Program-made: the position numbers and the translations under genes
The notes under the pieces: generated by a model
What the model saw: only the letters and a program-made list of their open reading frames with translations
What the model was told of the DNA's origin: nothing
Database searches by the model: none
Source: an uncultured Prevotellaceae bacterium
GTDB taxonomy: Bacteria; Bacteroidota; Bacteroidia; Bacteroidales; Bacteroidaceae
Assembly: GCA_947167515.1 (NCBI GenBank)
Contig: CAMVIM010000009.1
Coordinates: forward strand, 72,522-122,268
Direction of reading: 5' to 3'
DNA length: 49,747 nt
In this document: one piece after another, positions 23,721 through 31,224 of the stretch
How the letters are laid out: each line of letters opens with the position of its first letter
How positions within the stretch are numbered: the first letter of the stretch is position 1

Positions 23721-24315
23721 ATAGGCTTTTGTTGACGTCGTCGATATAGTCGAGCAGTTCCTCGCGCCCCTGTTTGCTGGTGGCGCTGGTGACGAAGTGA
23801 GGGGGAAGCTCTTCCCATTCTTCGTGCAGGGTGTCGAGGTATTTCTCTATAGTAGGCTTCACTTTCGAGGGCTGGAGCTTGTCCGCCTTGGTGAAGACAA
23901 TGGCGAAGGGAACCCCATTGCTGCCGAGGAAATGAAGAAAAGCGAGATCTACCTTTTGGGGGTCGTGACGAATGTCGATGAGTACGAAAAGGCAGGTGAG
24001 CTGTTCACGTTGCAGCACATAGCCGCTAATCATGTTTTTCAGCTGGTCCATTGCTTTTTTCCCTCGTTGGGCATAGCCATAGCCAGGCAGGTCAACGATA
24101 TACCAACTGTCGTTGATGAGAAAGTGGTTGATGCACATCGTCTTGCCAGGAGTAGAGGAGGTGAGAGCCAGTTTGCGCCGCTCGGTCAGGGCATTGATGA
24201 GCGAGGACTTGCCCACGTTGCTTCGGCCGATGAAGGCATATTCGGGGCGGTTGTCTTTGGGACACTGAGTGACGGAGGGTTTGGAGCCGATGTAGGTGGC
24301 GGAGGTTATTTTCAT
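23719..24315 (-). CDS. engB: Ribosome-biogenesis GTPase EngB/YsxC
   Basis: 198 residues, the normal length. A TRAFAC-class GTPase needed for late assembly of the 50S subunit. G1 is GRSNVGKS (30-37), G2 lies around STPGKT (54-59), G3 is DLPGYGYA (75-82), G4 is TKAD (142-145) and G5 is SAT (177-179). All nucleotide-binding motifs are intact. It lies 70 bp after the ABC-F gene in the same direction and ends in a terminator that overlaps its stop codon. Probably last gene of the operon starting at 28163. Confidence 0.97.
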   Translation of the reverse strand: MKITSATYIGSKPSVTQCPKDNRPEYAFIGRSNVGKSSLINALTERRKLALTSSTPGKTMCINHFLINDSWYIVDLPGYGYAQRGKKAMDQLKNMISGYVLQREQLTCLFVLIDIRHDPQKVDLAFLHFLGSNGVPFAIVFTKADKLQPSKVKPTIEKYLDTLHEEWEELPPHFVTSATSKQGREELLDYIDDVNKSL

Positions 24316-24385
24316 TGCTTTTGTTTTTGGGGAAGGAGTATTTCTGGTTGCTATAGTTTTTATAGTTCTACTGGCTTTTTAGGGG

Positions 24386-26146
24386 TTATGCAAATTCGGA
24401 GAGTTCGAGCCAGCGCATTTCCTTTTCTTCCAGTTCGTCGGAGAGGATGGGAAGGCGTTTGCTCATGCGGGTGATTTCTTCAACGGAAGTGGTGCCTCCA
24501 CAGAGTGCTTCTTCAATCTCTTTCTTCTCGGCTTCGAGCGTGGAGATATCCTTTTCCAGTTGGGTGAACTCCTGCCGCTCCTTGAAGGTGAGGCGACGGG
24601 CACGGTTTTGATTGCGGCCATCGGGCTTCTTCTCTTCTTTAGCAGGTGTTTTCTCGTCCGATTGCTTCTTCTCGTTCTGTTCCTTCCAATCGCGGTATTG
24701 ACTGTAGCTGCCAGGAAAGTCCTGAATGTTGCCGTTGCCGTGAAAGACGAGTGTGTGATCTACGACTCTATCCATGAAGTAGCGGTCGTGGCTGACGATG
24801 ATGAGACAGCCTCTGAAATTCTTCAGGTACTCTTCAAGAATTTGCAGCGTGACGATGTCGAGGTCGTTGGTGGGCTCGTCGAGAATGAGAAAGTTGGGAG
24901 CTTTCATCAGTACGGTGCAGAGATAGAGGCGTCGGCGTTCGCCACCGCTGAGCTTGTAGATGTAGCTGTGTTGCTCTTCAGGAGTGAAAAGGAAGTGCTG
25001 CAGGAACTGGCTGGCGGAAAGTTTTTCACCGTTGCCCATATCGACATACTCGGCAATGTCGCGCACGGCATCAATCACTTTTTGGTCGTCGCGGAAGTTC
25101 ATGCCTTGCTGCGAATAGTAGCCAAAGCGTACGGTTTCGCCGATGTCAATGTTGCCACTGTCGTGAGGTTCCAGCCCTAAAAGCATTTTCACGAAGGTGG
25201 ATTTGCCTGTTCCGTTATTGCCCACAATGCCCAGTTTCTCGTAGCGGGTGAAGTTGTAGTTGAAGTTCTTGAGGAGGATGCGAGAGCCGAAAGCCTTGCA
25301 CACATCGGTCATCACAAAGATTTTATTGCCAATGTAGGTGCCGCCCATCTCCAGGCGCACGTTGCGTTCCTCGATGCGCTGCTTGGCACGTTTCTCCAGT
25401 TCGTAGAAAGACTCAATTCTGTATCGTGCTTTTGAACTACGGGCGCAAGGTGTTGAGCGCATCCATTCCAGTTCTGTTCTGTATAAATTGTTCGCGCGAG
25501 CAATTTCGGCGTTCATGTTCTCGATGCGCTCTTGGCGTTTTTCCAGATAGAAGGAGTAGTTGCCCTTGTAGGTGTAGATGCGCGAGTTATCCATCTCGAT
25601 GATGCTGGAGCAGATGCGGTCGAGGAAGTAGCGGTCATGTGTCACCATGAGAATGGCCATCGTGCTGCGGCTAAGCATGTTTTCCATCCATTCAATCATC
25701 TCCAAATCGAGGTGGTTGGTCGGCTCGTCGAGGATAAGCAAGTCGGGTTCTCCAGCCAGCACTCTTGACAGGGCGATGCGTTTCACCTGTCCACCACTCA
25801 GCTGCGACTCGGTGCGCAGGGCTTCCTCTGCCGAGATTTTCATCTGCGTCAGATACTGCTTGTAGCGTTGCAGGAAGTTCTCGTCCTTCCCTTCCAAATC
25901 TTTGGGCTCAAGCGTGGGAGTCTGTTCCAGATAGCCCACCTTGATGCCGTTTCGAAACACAATCTTGCCACCGTCATCTCCCTCCTTGCCGGCAATGATG
26001 CTCAGCAGGGTGGATTTGCCCGTGCCGTTCTTGGCGATGAGACCAATGTGTTCACGCTCGTTTACGGTGAACGAGATGTCTTCGAACAGCACACGGTGGC
26101 CGATTCGCTTGGTCAGTCCTTGTATTTCGAGATAGGGGCTTGCCAT
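24386..26146 (-). CDS. ABC-F family ATPase (Uup-like)
   Basis: 586 residues with two ABC cassettes and no membrane segments. Cassette 1: Walker A AKNGTGKST (38-46), signature LSGGQ (116-120), Walker B LLILDEPTNHLD (136-147). Cassette 2: Walker A GNNGTGKST, signature LSGGERRR, Walker B FLILDEPTNDLD. Between them is the charged linker typical of ABC-F proteins. A C-terminal coiled coil (KERQEFTQLEKDISTLEAEK) is characteristic of Uup, which binds nucleic acid or ribosomes. The first cassette is short between Walker A and signature compared with E. coli Uup. ABC-F proteins act on the ribosome or in DNA metabolism rather than in transport. Its start lies 4 bp from the end of the CbiK-like gene, so they are co-transcribed. 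Confidence 0.93.
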   Translation of the reverse strand: MASPYLEIQGLTKRIGHRVLFEDISFTVNEREHIGLIAKNGTGKSTLLSIIAGKEGDDGGKIVFRNGIKVGYLEQTPTLEPKDLEGKDENFLQRYKQYLTQMKISAEEALRTESQLSGGQVKRIALSRVLAGEPDLLILDEPTNHLDLEMIEWMENMLSRSTMAILMVTHDRYFLDRICSSIIEMDNSRIYTYKGNYSFYLEKRQERIENMNAEIARANNLYRTELEWMRSTPCARSSKARYRIESFYELEKRAKQRIEERNVRLEMGGTYIGNKIFVMTDVCKAFGSRILLKNFNYNFTRYEKLGIVGNNGTGKSTFVKMLLGLEPHDSGNIDIGETVRFGYYSQQGMNFRDDQKVIDAVRDIAEYVDMGNGEKLSASQFLQHFLFTPEEQHSYIYKLSGGERRRLYLCTVLMKAPNFLILDEPTNDLDIVTLQILEEYLKNFRGCLIIVSHDRYFMDRVVDHTLVFHGNGNIQDFPGSYSQYRDWKEQNEKKQSDEKTPAKEEKKPDGRNQNRARRLTFKERQEFTQLEKDISTLEAEKKEIEEALCGGTTSVEEITRMSKRLPILSDELEEKEMRWLELSEFA

Positions 26147-26150
26147 CGTG

Positions 26151-27041
26151 TCAGCGTGTGATGAGTTTCTGTTCTCTTGCCGTCAGCCGGCGATACTTCT
26201 CGGCATGGCGAATGTGGTTGCAGAAGAGGCTGATGATGTCGTCCAGTTCGCCCAGATAGTGCATTTCCACACTCACCTTGTAGCCTTCTTCGTCCAGCTC
26301 CTCCTGCCATTCACGGAGAGTTTCAAGCGCTGCCTTGTTGTCGTTAGTCAGCAAGAAAGGAATGAGGTGCACCTTCTTGGCCTTCTCGCTTTTCAGTTGT
26401 TTGAGCAGGTGGGCAAAGGTGGGCAAGCCTTCGATAGTGGCTACATGCCAGCCCTTCATGTCCTTGTTGCGGAGTGTGTAGTCGAGCACGGCAAATTGTG
26501 TTGCGTTCCCATTGTCGGCATCGGCACACACGAACACGTTGACAACTTTGGGCTGACCGAATATTGATGCAGCCTGAACAGCTTTCTCGTAGTCTTCCGT
26601 GCTGCTAAGCAATGGTTCTCCCAGACGGATGTGCTTGAATTTTCCCTTCACCTCCTCCACCGTTTGGCGCAGGCACTGCATGTTGATGCCATCGGTCAGG
26701 TCGGACGACTGGATGAGCACGTGTGTGTAGCCCTCCTTTTGCAACTGGCTGAGCAGTTCATCGGGGGTGGGCACTTGCTTGAAGGTGCTTCTTGATGTCC
26801 ACGCTTCTCGGAAAGCGTAGTTGGGGTAGGCTTGTCTGAGTTGCTGATTGATGCGCTCGTAGGTACCGATGGCAGAACCGTCGAGGGTACCTTCATGTAC
26901 AGCCACAACGACAGCTTTGTCGCCTTCGCGGAGGTTTTCAAATAGGTCTTGCTCCATCTCCGACGTCTGTGCCATTGTGGGCAGCGTGAAGGCGAAACAG
27001 GTGAGGAGCATGGAAAAGAGGGGAGTGAGTATTCTTTTCAT
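26151..27041 (-). CDS. Periplasmic CbiK-like protein lacking the metal-binding histidines
   Basis: 296 residues from the ATG at 27039-27041; this start gives a signal peptide (MKRILTPLFSMLLTCFAFTL, cleavage near TMA-Q). The body follows the CbiK anaerobic cobaltochelatase pattern: GTLDGSAIGTYERINQQLRQ, the WTSRSTFKQV region, THVLIQSSDLTDGI, then ATIEGLPTF (usually VEGYPT) and KKVHLIPFLLTNDNKAA. In active CbiK one metal histidine lies in an MGHG motif and another in AGDHA; here those places read VCADAD and TNDNK, so both are missing. The gene follows a FecE/BtuD-like ATPase. A binding or accessory role in tetrapyrrole or metal uptake is more likely than chelatase activity, but is inferred. Confidence 0.82.
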   Translation of the reverse strand: MKRILTPLFSMLLTCFAFTLPTMAQTSEMEQDLFENLREGDKAVVVAVHEGTLDGSAIGTYERINQQLRQAYPNYAFREAWTSRSTFKQVPTPDELLSQLQKEGYTHVLIQSSDLTDGINMQCLRQTVEEVKGKFKHIRLGEPLLSSTEDYEKAVQAASIFGQPKVVNVFVCADADNGNATQFAVLDYTLRNKDMKGWHVATIEGLPTFAHLLKQLKSEKAKKVHLIPFLLTNDNKAALETLREWQEELDEEGYKVSVEMHYLGELDDIISLFCNHIRHAEKYRRLTAREQKLITR

Positions 27042-27089
27042 GCGTGTACATCTATTATTTATAAGTATGCATCTATTCATGCAGTGCAT

Positions 27090-28163
27090 CTATTCAAAAG
27101 GAGTCATCTCGGCTTTTTCGCGGATGACTGAAATTTGGTGTTTGGTGATGGCAGGCACAATCATGCCAATCAGTTGGCCAATCTTCTCTGCCTTGATACT
27201 TTCCCGCCCGTCCTCCATTAGACGGAAGGTTCCGTCGCCAGGAAGTTTGACCGATACGGCCGTGCAGACCTGTGAGCCTTCTGCAGAGCGTACTGGCTTG
27301 ATGCCGTTGCGCGCTAAGGCCTTGCAGAAGAGGCGGTATTCGAGCGAGTCTTTCCCTTCCACCAACACTTCACGGGCTGTCTCGTGGCTGATGGAGAAAG
27401 TGCAGGTCTCGCGGTCATAAGTCATGTCTTTTTTGGCAAAATACTTTTCGATGCTGCCGTCGAGGCTCAAATCTTCGGGCAAGCCTGTGGTCAGCCCCAT
27501 CTCGTGGTCGAGCAGCCACACCTGGTCTGCCACTTGCAGAGCGTGTTCCAAATCGTGTGTGCTCATGAAGATGGACTTCTTCAGCGCTTTTGCCAGTCGA
27601 TGCAGCAGGAGCATCATGGCAATTTTGCTGGGATAGTCGAGATAGGCGGTCGGTTCGTCCAGCAGGATGATGGGCGTTTCTTGTGCAATTGCTTTGGCTA
27701 TCATCACCTTCTGCCGTTCGCCGTCGGAGAGTGTCTGCATGGGACGTGAAGCAAGAGGTTCGATGCCCACCCAATTCATGCACTTGGTCACGATGTCCTT
27801 GTCTTTCTGGCTCAGTTTGCCCCAGAAACCCGTATAGGGTGCGCGACCCATCGCCACCACCTCTTCGGCTGTCATGTTCTTGATGCTCGAATTGTCGGTC
27901 AGCACGACACTGACAATCTGTGCCAACTCCTTGTTGGTGTAGTCATTCAGGTTTCTTCCCATCATGGTCACCTTGCCGCCCAAGGCAGGCTGAAAGCCGC
28001 CCAGTGTGCGCAGCAGCGTCGATTTGCCCGCACCGTTAGGTCCCAGCAGACAAACCATCTCGCCGCTGTTGAGTGTGGCGTTCAGATGGGAAGCTATCAC
28101 TTTTTCGCCCTTCTTCGTCTTGTAACCCGTAGAAAGGCCGTTCAGTTCAATGGAAATGCTCAT
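27090..28163 (-). CDS. FecE/BtuD-type ABC transporter ATPase
   Basis: 357 residues, longer than the usual ~260. The ABC core (~1-240) has Walker A GPNGAGKST (41-49), an Asn/Asp-rich Q-loop neighbourhood (VLTDNSSIKN), signature LSDGE (145-149, a variant of LSGGQ common in this family), Walker B IILLDEPTAYLD (165-176) and H-loop STHD. It belongs with FhuC/HmuV/BtuD ATPases that power import of siderophores, heme or cobalamin. The ~110 extra C-terminal residues form a separate domain of unknown role. No FecCD permease or binding protein is encoded nearby, so the partners must lie elsewhere. First gene of an operon with the CbiK-like, ABC-F and engB genes. Confidence 0.9.
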   Translation of the reverse strand: MSISIELNGLSTGYKTKKGEKVIASHLNATLNSGEMVCLLGPNGAGKSTLLRTLGGFQPALGGKVTMMGRNLNDYTNKELAQIVSVVLTDNSSIKNMTAEEVVAMGRAPYTGFWGKLSQKDKDIVTKCMNWVGIEPLASRPMQTLSDGERQKVMIAKAIAQETPIILLDEPTAYLDYPSKIAMMLLLHRLAKALKKSIFMSTHDLEHALQVADQVWLLDHEMGLTTGLPEDLSLDGSIEKYFAKKDMTYDRETCTFSISHETAREVLVEGKDSLEYRLFCKALARNGIKPVRSAEGSQVCTAVSVKLPGDGTFRLMEDGRESIKAEKIGQLIGMIVPAITKHQISVIREKAEMTPFE

Positions 28164-28171
28164 AATGGGTG

Positions 28172-28202
28172 CAAAGGTACGGCTTTTCTGTGAAATGTGA
28201 AA
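28172..28202 (-). promoter_or_regulatory. Promoter of the FecE/BtuD-like operon
   Basis: On the minus strand TACCTTTG (28172-28179) lies 8 bp before the ATG at 28163, with TTTC 19 bp further upstream (28199-28202). The transcript leader would be only a few nucleotides. Confidence 0.65.
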
Positions 28203-28226
28203 AGTGGAAAATATTTTTTCATATTC

Positions 28227-28260
28227 TTTGCCCCATTTTCATTTTATTTCCTTACCTTTG
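28227..28260 (+). promoter_or_regulatory. Promoter of the HMA-like gene
   Basis: TTTG (28227-28230), a slightly long 22-bp spacer and TACCTTTG (28253-28260), 20 bp before the ATG at 28281. Confidence 0.65.
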
Positions 28261-28280
28261 TGACAAAAAAGGAAATAGAA

Positions 28281-28640
28281 ATGAAAAAGACTTTGACACT
28301 GATGGTGGCAGCCCTGCTCATGTGCGCCACCGCGATAGCGAAAGATTTCAAAGTGCTGGTGATGAAGACCACCCCTGAAGTGCAGAACGTGGAAGCCCAG
28401 ACGAAGGTGAAGAACCAGCTGCGCTTGACGGCTGGCGTGAAGAAGGTGGAAACCGACTTTGTGGCCAAGCAGGTGTGGGTGACCTATGACGGCGAGAAGA
28501 CCAGTGCAAAGGTTATCCTTGCCGCCATGAAGAAGATGGGCTATGAGGCCACGGTGGTGAGTGATGGGGCAGCTCCCGAAAAGGCTCCCAAGCCAACACA
28601 GGTGGATGCCATGTCGGGGGCATCGAAGCAGCAGAAGTGA
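28281..28640 (+). CDS. Secreted HMA-fold protein without the CxxC metal site
   Basis: 119 residues from the ATG at 28281, directly after a consensus promoter. A signal peptide (MKKTLTLMVAALLMCATAIA) is followed by one heavy-metal-associated fold: FKVLVMKTTPEVQNVEAQTK, LTAGVKKVETDF, KQVWVTYDGEKTSAKVILAA, MKKMGYEATVV. The secondary-structure pattern and the G-V-x-x-V and MGYEA signatures fit MerP/CopZ-like domains, but the loop that should hold CxxC reads TTPEVQN and the protein has no cysteine after the signal peptide. Copper or mercury transfer by the usual mechanism is therefore excluded. A short Lys/Pro/Ser tail ends it. It precedes manC by 59 bp. Confidence 0.82.
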   Translation: MKKTLTLMVAALLMCATAIAKDFKVLVMKTTPEVQNVEAQTKVKNQLRLTAGVKKVETDFVAKQVWVTYDGEKTSAKVILAAMKKMGYEATVVSDGAAPEKAPKPTQVDAMSGASKQQK

Positions 28641-28699
28641 AACAAAACGAAGTAATACAAAACTAACCTATTGATACCTATAAAACAAATAAAGCAGAA

Positions 28700-29788
28700 A
28701 TGGACAAGAGAAATTATTGTGTCATTCTTGCAGGTGGGCTTGGCACTCGCCTTTGGCCGATGAGCCGTGTACAAAAACCTAAGCAGTTCATTGATGTGCT
28801 GGGCACAGGAAAGACCTTGCTTCAGATGACTTACGAGCGGTTCGCCAGTTTCATCGACACCGACAACATCATCATTGTGACAAACGAAAGCTACCGCCAG
28901 ATTGTGGTGGAGCAATTGCCTGGGTTGAAGTATGAAAACATCCTGATGGAACCCATGCGGCGCAACACTGTGCCAGCTGTCACATGGGCAGCTCTTGAGA
29001 TTCAGCGTCGCTGTCCCGACGGACGTTTCGTCGTGAGTCCTTCAGACCAAAACATCTCCAACCATGAAGTGTTCTGCGAGGATGTGCTCAAAGGGCTCGA
29101 CTATGTAGGAGTGAGCCACATGCTGCTCACTCTTGGCGTGAAGCCCACACGTCCCGAAGAGTCGTATGGCTACATACAGATGGCTGAAGAGCGTGAGGGA
29201 TATAGTAACATCTACAAGGTGCAGAGTTTCACGGAGAAACCCGCCAACGACTTTGCCCGCATCTTCTACGAAAGCGGCGAATTTCTTTGGAACACAGGTC
29301 TTTTCATGTGGAGGGCTGACACCTTCCTCGATGCTGTGAAAGGAGCCAGCGGCGAATTTACCAGCATCGTGGAAAACGTGTTGACTAAGTACCGAGAAGG
29401 CGAATACATAGCTGACCTGCTGATGGAGCTGTTCACGAAGTGCCCCAACATGAGTCTGGAGCAGAGTGTGTTGGAGAAATCAGAAAATGTCGATGTGCTG
29501 CTTTGTCGCTTTGGATGGGCAGACCTTGGTACTTGGGCTGCTGTGCACGAAGCCCTCCCTCAGTCCGACATGGGCAATGTGGTCATCGACTCCAAATCCC
29601 TCCTCTACGACTGCAAGGACTGCATCATCAAGCTACCCGACGGACACGTCGCTGTGGTGCAGGGATTGGAAGACTATGTGGTGGTGGAAGATGGCAACGT
29701 GCTTGTCATCTGCAAGAAGGGCGACCAAAAGAACATCCGCAAGTTTGTGAACGATGCACAACTGAATCTTGGGGAAGAGTTCGTGTAG
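28700..29788 (+). CDS. manC: Mannose-1-phosphate guanylyltransferase
   Basis: 362 residues. Makes GDP-mannose from mannose-1-phosphate and GTP for capsule, O-antigen and glycoprotein sugars; cytosolic. The nucleotidyltransferase signature GGLGTRLWPMSR (12-23) with PKQF (27-30) is intact. Further family marks are VVSPSDQNI, LTLGVKPTRPEESYGYIQ, FTEKP, FLWNTGLFMW and FGWADLGTW. It ends with the short left-handed beta-helix and lacks the C-terminal isomerase domain of bifunctional ManC/AlgA, which is usual in Bacteroidetes. It follows the HMA-like gene by 59 bp and is separated from the convergent lipoprotein gene by a perfect 34-bp hairpin. Confidence 0.95.
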   Translation: MDKRNYCVILAGGLGTRLWPMSRVQKPKQFIDVLGTGKTLLQMTYERFASFIDTDNIIIVTNESYRQIVVEQLPGLKYENILMEPMRRNTVPAVTWAALEIQRRCPDGRFVVSPSDQNISNHEVFCEDVLKGLDYVGVSHMLLTLGVKPTRPEESYGYIQMAEEREGYSNIYKVQSFTEKPANDFARIFYESGEFLWNTGLFMWRADTFLDAVKGASGEFTSIVENVLTKYREGEYIADLLMELFTKCPNMSLEQSVLEKSENVDVLLCRFGWADLGTWAAVHEALPQSDMGNVVIDSKSLLYDCKDCIIKLPDGHVAVVQGLEDYVVVEDGNVLVICKKGDQKNIRKFVNDAQLNLGEEFV

Positions 29789-29790
29789 GA

Positions 29791-29894
29791 GAGTTGATGA
29801 ATTAAAAAATGAAGAATTGAAGTTGGTTATTCGGTGTGTTCGTGCATCGCGTTAGCCTAAAACTTCAATTCTTCATTTTTTAATTCATCAACTC
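29791..29894. repeat. Large intergenic hairpin, perfect 34-bp arms with shared loop core (copy 2)
   Basis: 29791-29824 and 29861-29894 are perfect inverted repeats of 34 bp. The 36-nt loop contains CGTGCATCGCGTTAGCCTAA (29841-29860), identical in 19 of 20 positions to 8082-8101 in the other hairpin, although the arms are unrelated. The arms start 2 bp after the manC stop and end 1 bp before the stop codon of the convergent gene, so the element exactly fills the gap. It probably also acts as a bidirectional terminator. Confidence 0.92.
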
Positions 29895-29895
29895 T

Positions 29896-31050
29896 TTACA
29901 GCAGCTTCAGTATGTTGTCCTCCAGTGTGCCTTCCATGAACTCGCTTCTCACCACAATCTCGTTCTCCCTGTTCACCAGGAAGAACGTGGGCAGATTGAC
30001 AATGTTATAAATCTGTGTGGTTGTGCCGTCCGTTTCATGCACACACACCCAAGGCAGATTCTCGCACGAAAACTTCCAGAAGTGGATGTCCTCATCCAGC
30101 GAAATCTGGTAAATCTCAAATCCCTGTGCATGATATTTCTCATAGAGGGAGCGCATCAGTCGGGTGCGTTCCTTCGAATCTTTCGCCCCATACACCGTAA
30201 AGTCAATGAGCACCACCTTCCCTTTCAGTTCCGTGATGCTGTGCAGACGGCTGTTGATGTCGGGCAGGTTGATGTCGATGATGCCCGTCTCCGCCACCTT
30301 GCTCTCATCTACCTGTAGCACCTTCTGTTGAGGCGGTGCCGTGTTGTCCATCCCCTTAATGGCCATGTTGCACAGCTGCTTGGTGCGCGGAGCGTCAGGA
30401 TATGCACCGTCCCATGCTGTGGCCACCGTGGCATAGCATCGCACGTCTGTTCGGTCGGTCAGCGGGTTGAACAGCTGGAACGTGCCCTGCAGGTCGGTCA
30501 GACTTTGACACACGGCATAGTAGGCAGAGGCAGAACGTGGCGAATCAAAAATGTATTCCATCTTCATGCGCTCCTTGTAGCGGGTAATGACAGCCTCAAG
30601 ACTGTCCACCTTGTCGCCTGGCAACATGTCCTCGTTCCGCTCAATCGCCACCAGCTGCTCCTGCACCTGCTGCTGCATCAGGCAAATCTCTCTGATCTTC
30701 CTGCTGCTCTCATTCCCCTCAATGCTGTAGTCTCTCTCCATCGTCGCAAGTTTCGCTGTGACGGTGATGCATTCCGTGCTGTCAACTGCAAAGTTAATCA
30801 TGTGCTTCCCCACCTGCAATGCATAAAACTCAGGTGCATCCGCTGGAGCCGCAGCCTTGAAGGAGAATGCCCCGTCCTCCTTCAGTTTCACCGAATCCAA
30901 CTTCTGTACCCCGTCCAATGTGCTTTGGGTGAAATAAAGCATCGAGTCCTTAGCCCCCTCAATCGTTCCCTCCACATGGAACTTAGGCTCTTTGTCGCAG
31001 GCGGCCAGCGTCATGGCTCCTGCCATTATAATAATGAGTGTCTTTTTCAT
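29896..31050 (-). CDS. DUF4369/thioredoxin-like lipoprotein without redox cysteines
   Basis: 384 residues from the ATG at 31048-31050. A lipoprotein signal ends in LAAC (Cys18). An N-terminal DUF4369 domain (~24-115: FHVEGTIEGAKDSMLYFTQ, KEDGAFSFKA) and a helical middle lead to a C-terminal TlpA/AhpC-like thioredoxin fold (~255-384: INLPDINSRLHSITELKGKV, FEIYQISLDEDIHFWKFS, LPTFFLVNRENEIVVRS, with the cis-Pro in LPTF). The WCxxC position reads FTVYGAKDS (~284-292), so no disulfide chemistry is possible there. Bacteroidetes carry many TlpA-like envelope lipoproteins; cysteine-less forms may be binding or structural. The gene is single, convergent with manC. Confidence 0.87.
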   Translation of the reverse strand: MKKTLIIIMAGAMTLAACDKEPKFHVEGTIEGAKDSMLYFTQSTLDGVQKLDSVKLKEDGAFSFKAAAPADAPEFYALQVGKHMINFAVDSTECITVTAKLATMERDYSIEGNESSRKIREICLMQQQVQEQLVAIERNEDMLPGDKVDSLEAVITRYKERMKMEYIFDSPRSASAYYAVCQSLTDLQGTFQLFNPLTDRTDVRCYATVATAWDGAYPDAPRTKQLCNMAIKGMDNTAPPQQKVLQVDESKVAETGIIDINLPDINSRLHSITELKGKVVLIDFTVYGAKDSKERTRLMRSLYEKYHAQGFEIYQISLDEDIHFWKFSCENLPWVCVHETDGTTTQIYNIVNLPTFFLVNRENEIVVRSEFMEGTLEDNILKLL

Positions 31051-31071
31051 TCGAATAGGATATTTTGAGTG

Positions 31072-31079
31072 CAAAGTTA
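31072..31079 (-). promoter_or_regulatory. -7 box for the thioredoxin-like lipoprotein gene
   Basis: On the minus strand TAACTTTG (31072-31079), 21 bp before the ATG at 31050. No clear -33 element. Confidence 0.55.
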
Positions 31080-31154
31080 AAACATTCTGCCGAAAAAGAG
31101 GCTGTGAAATGAAGATTTTCAGATGAATAAGGGTGTAGTATGCGGAAAAAGTAT

Positions 31155-31162
31155 TACCTTTG
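31155..31162 (+). promoter_or_regulatory. -7 box for pnp
   Basis: TACCTTTG at 31155-31162, 62 bp before the ATG at 31225. No clear -33 TTTG. Confidence 0.6.
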
Positions 31163-31224
31163 TCCGATTTTTCGTGTCGAGAGTGGCACGACTATAGATG
31201 TTTTATATTTTTTCAACAAACAAG

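Noticed and set aside
27047-27095. CATCTATT occurring three times between the CbiK-like and ABC ATPase genes
   Set aside because: Too short, and one copy is part of the ATPase stop region; probably chance.
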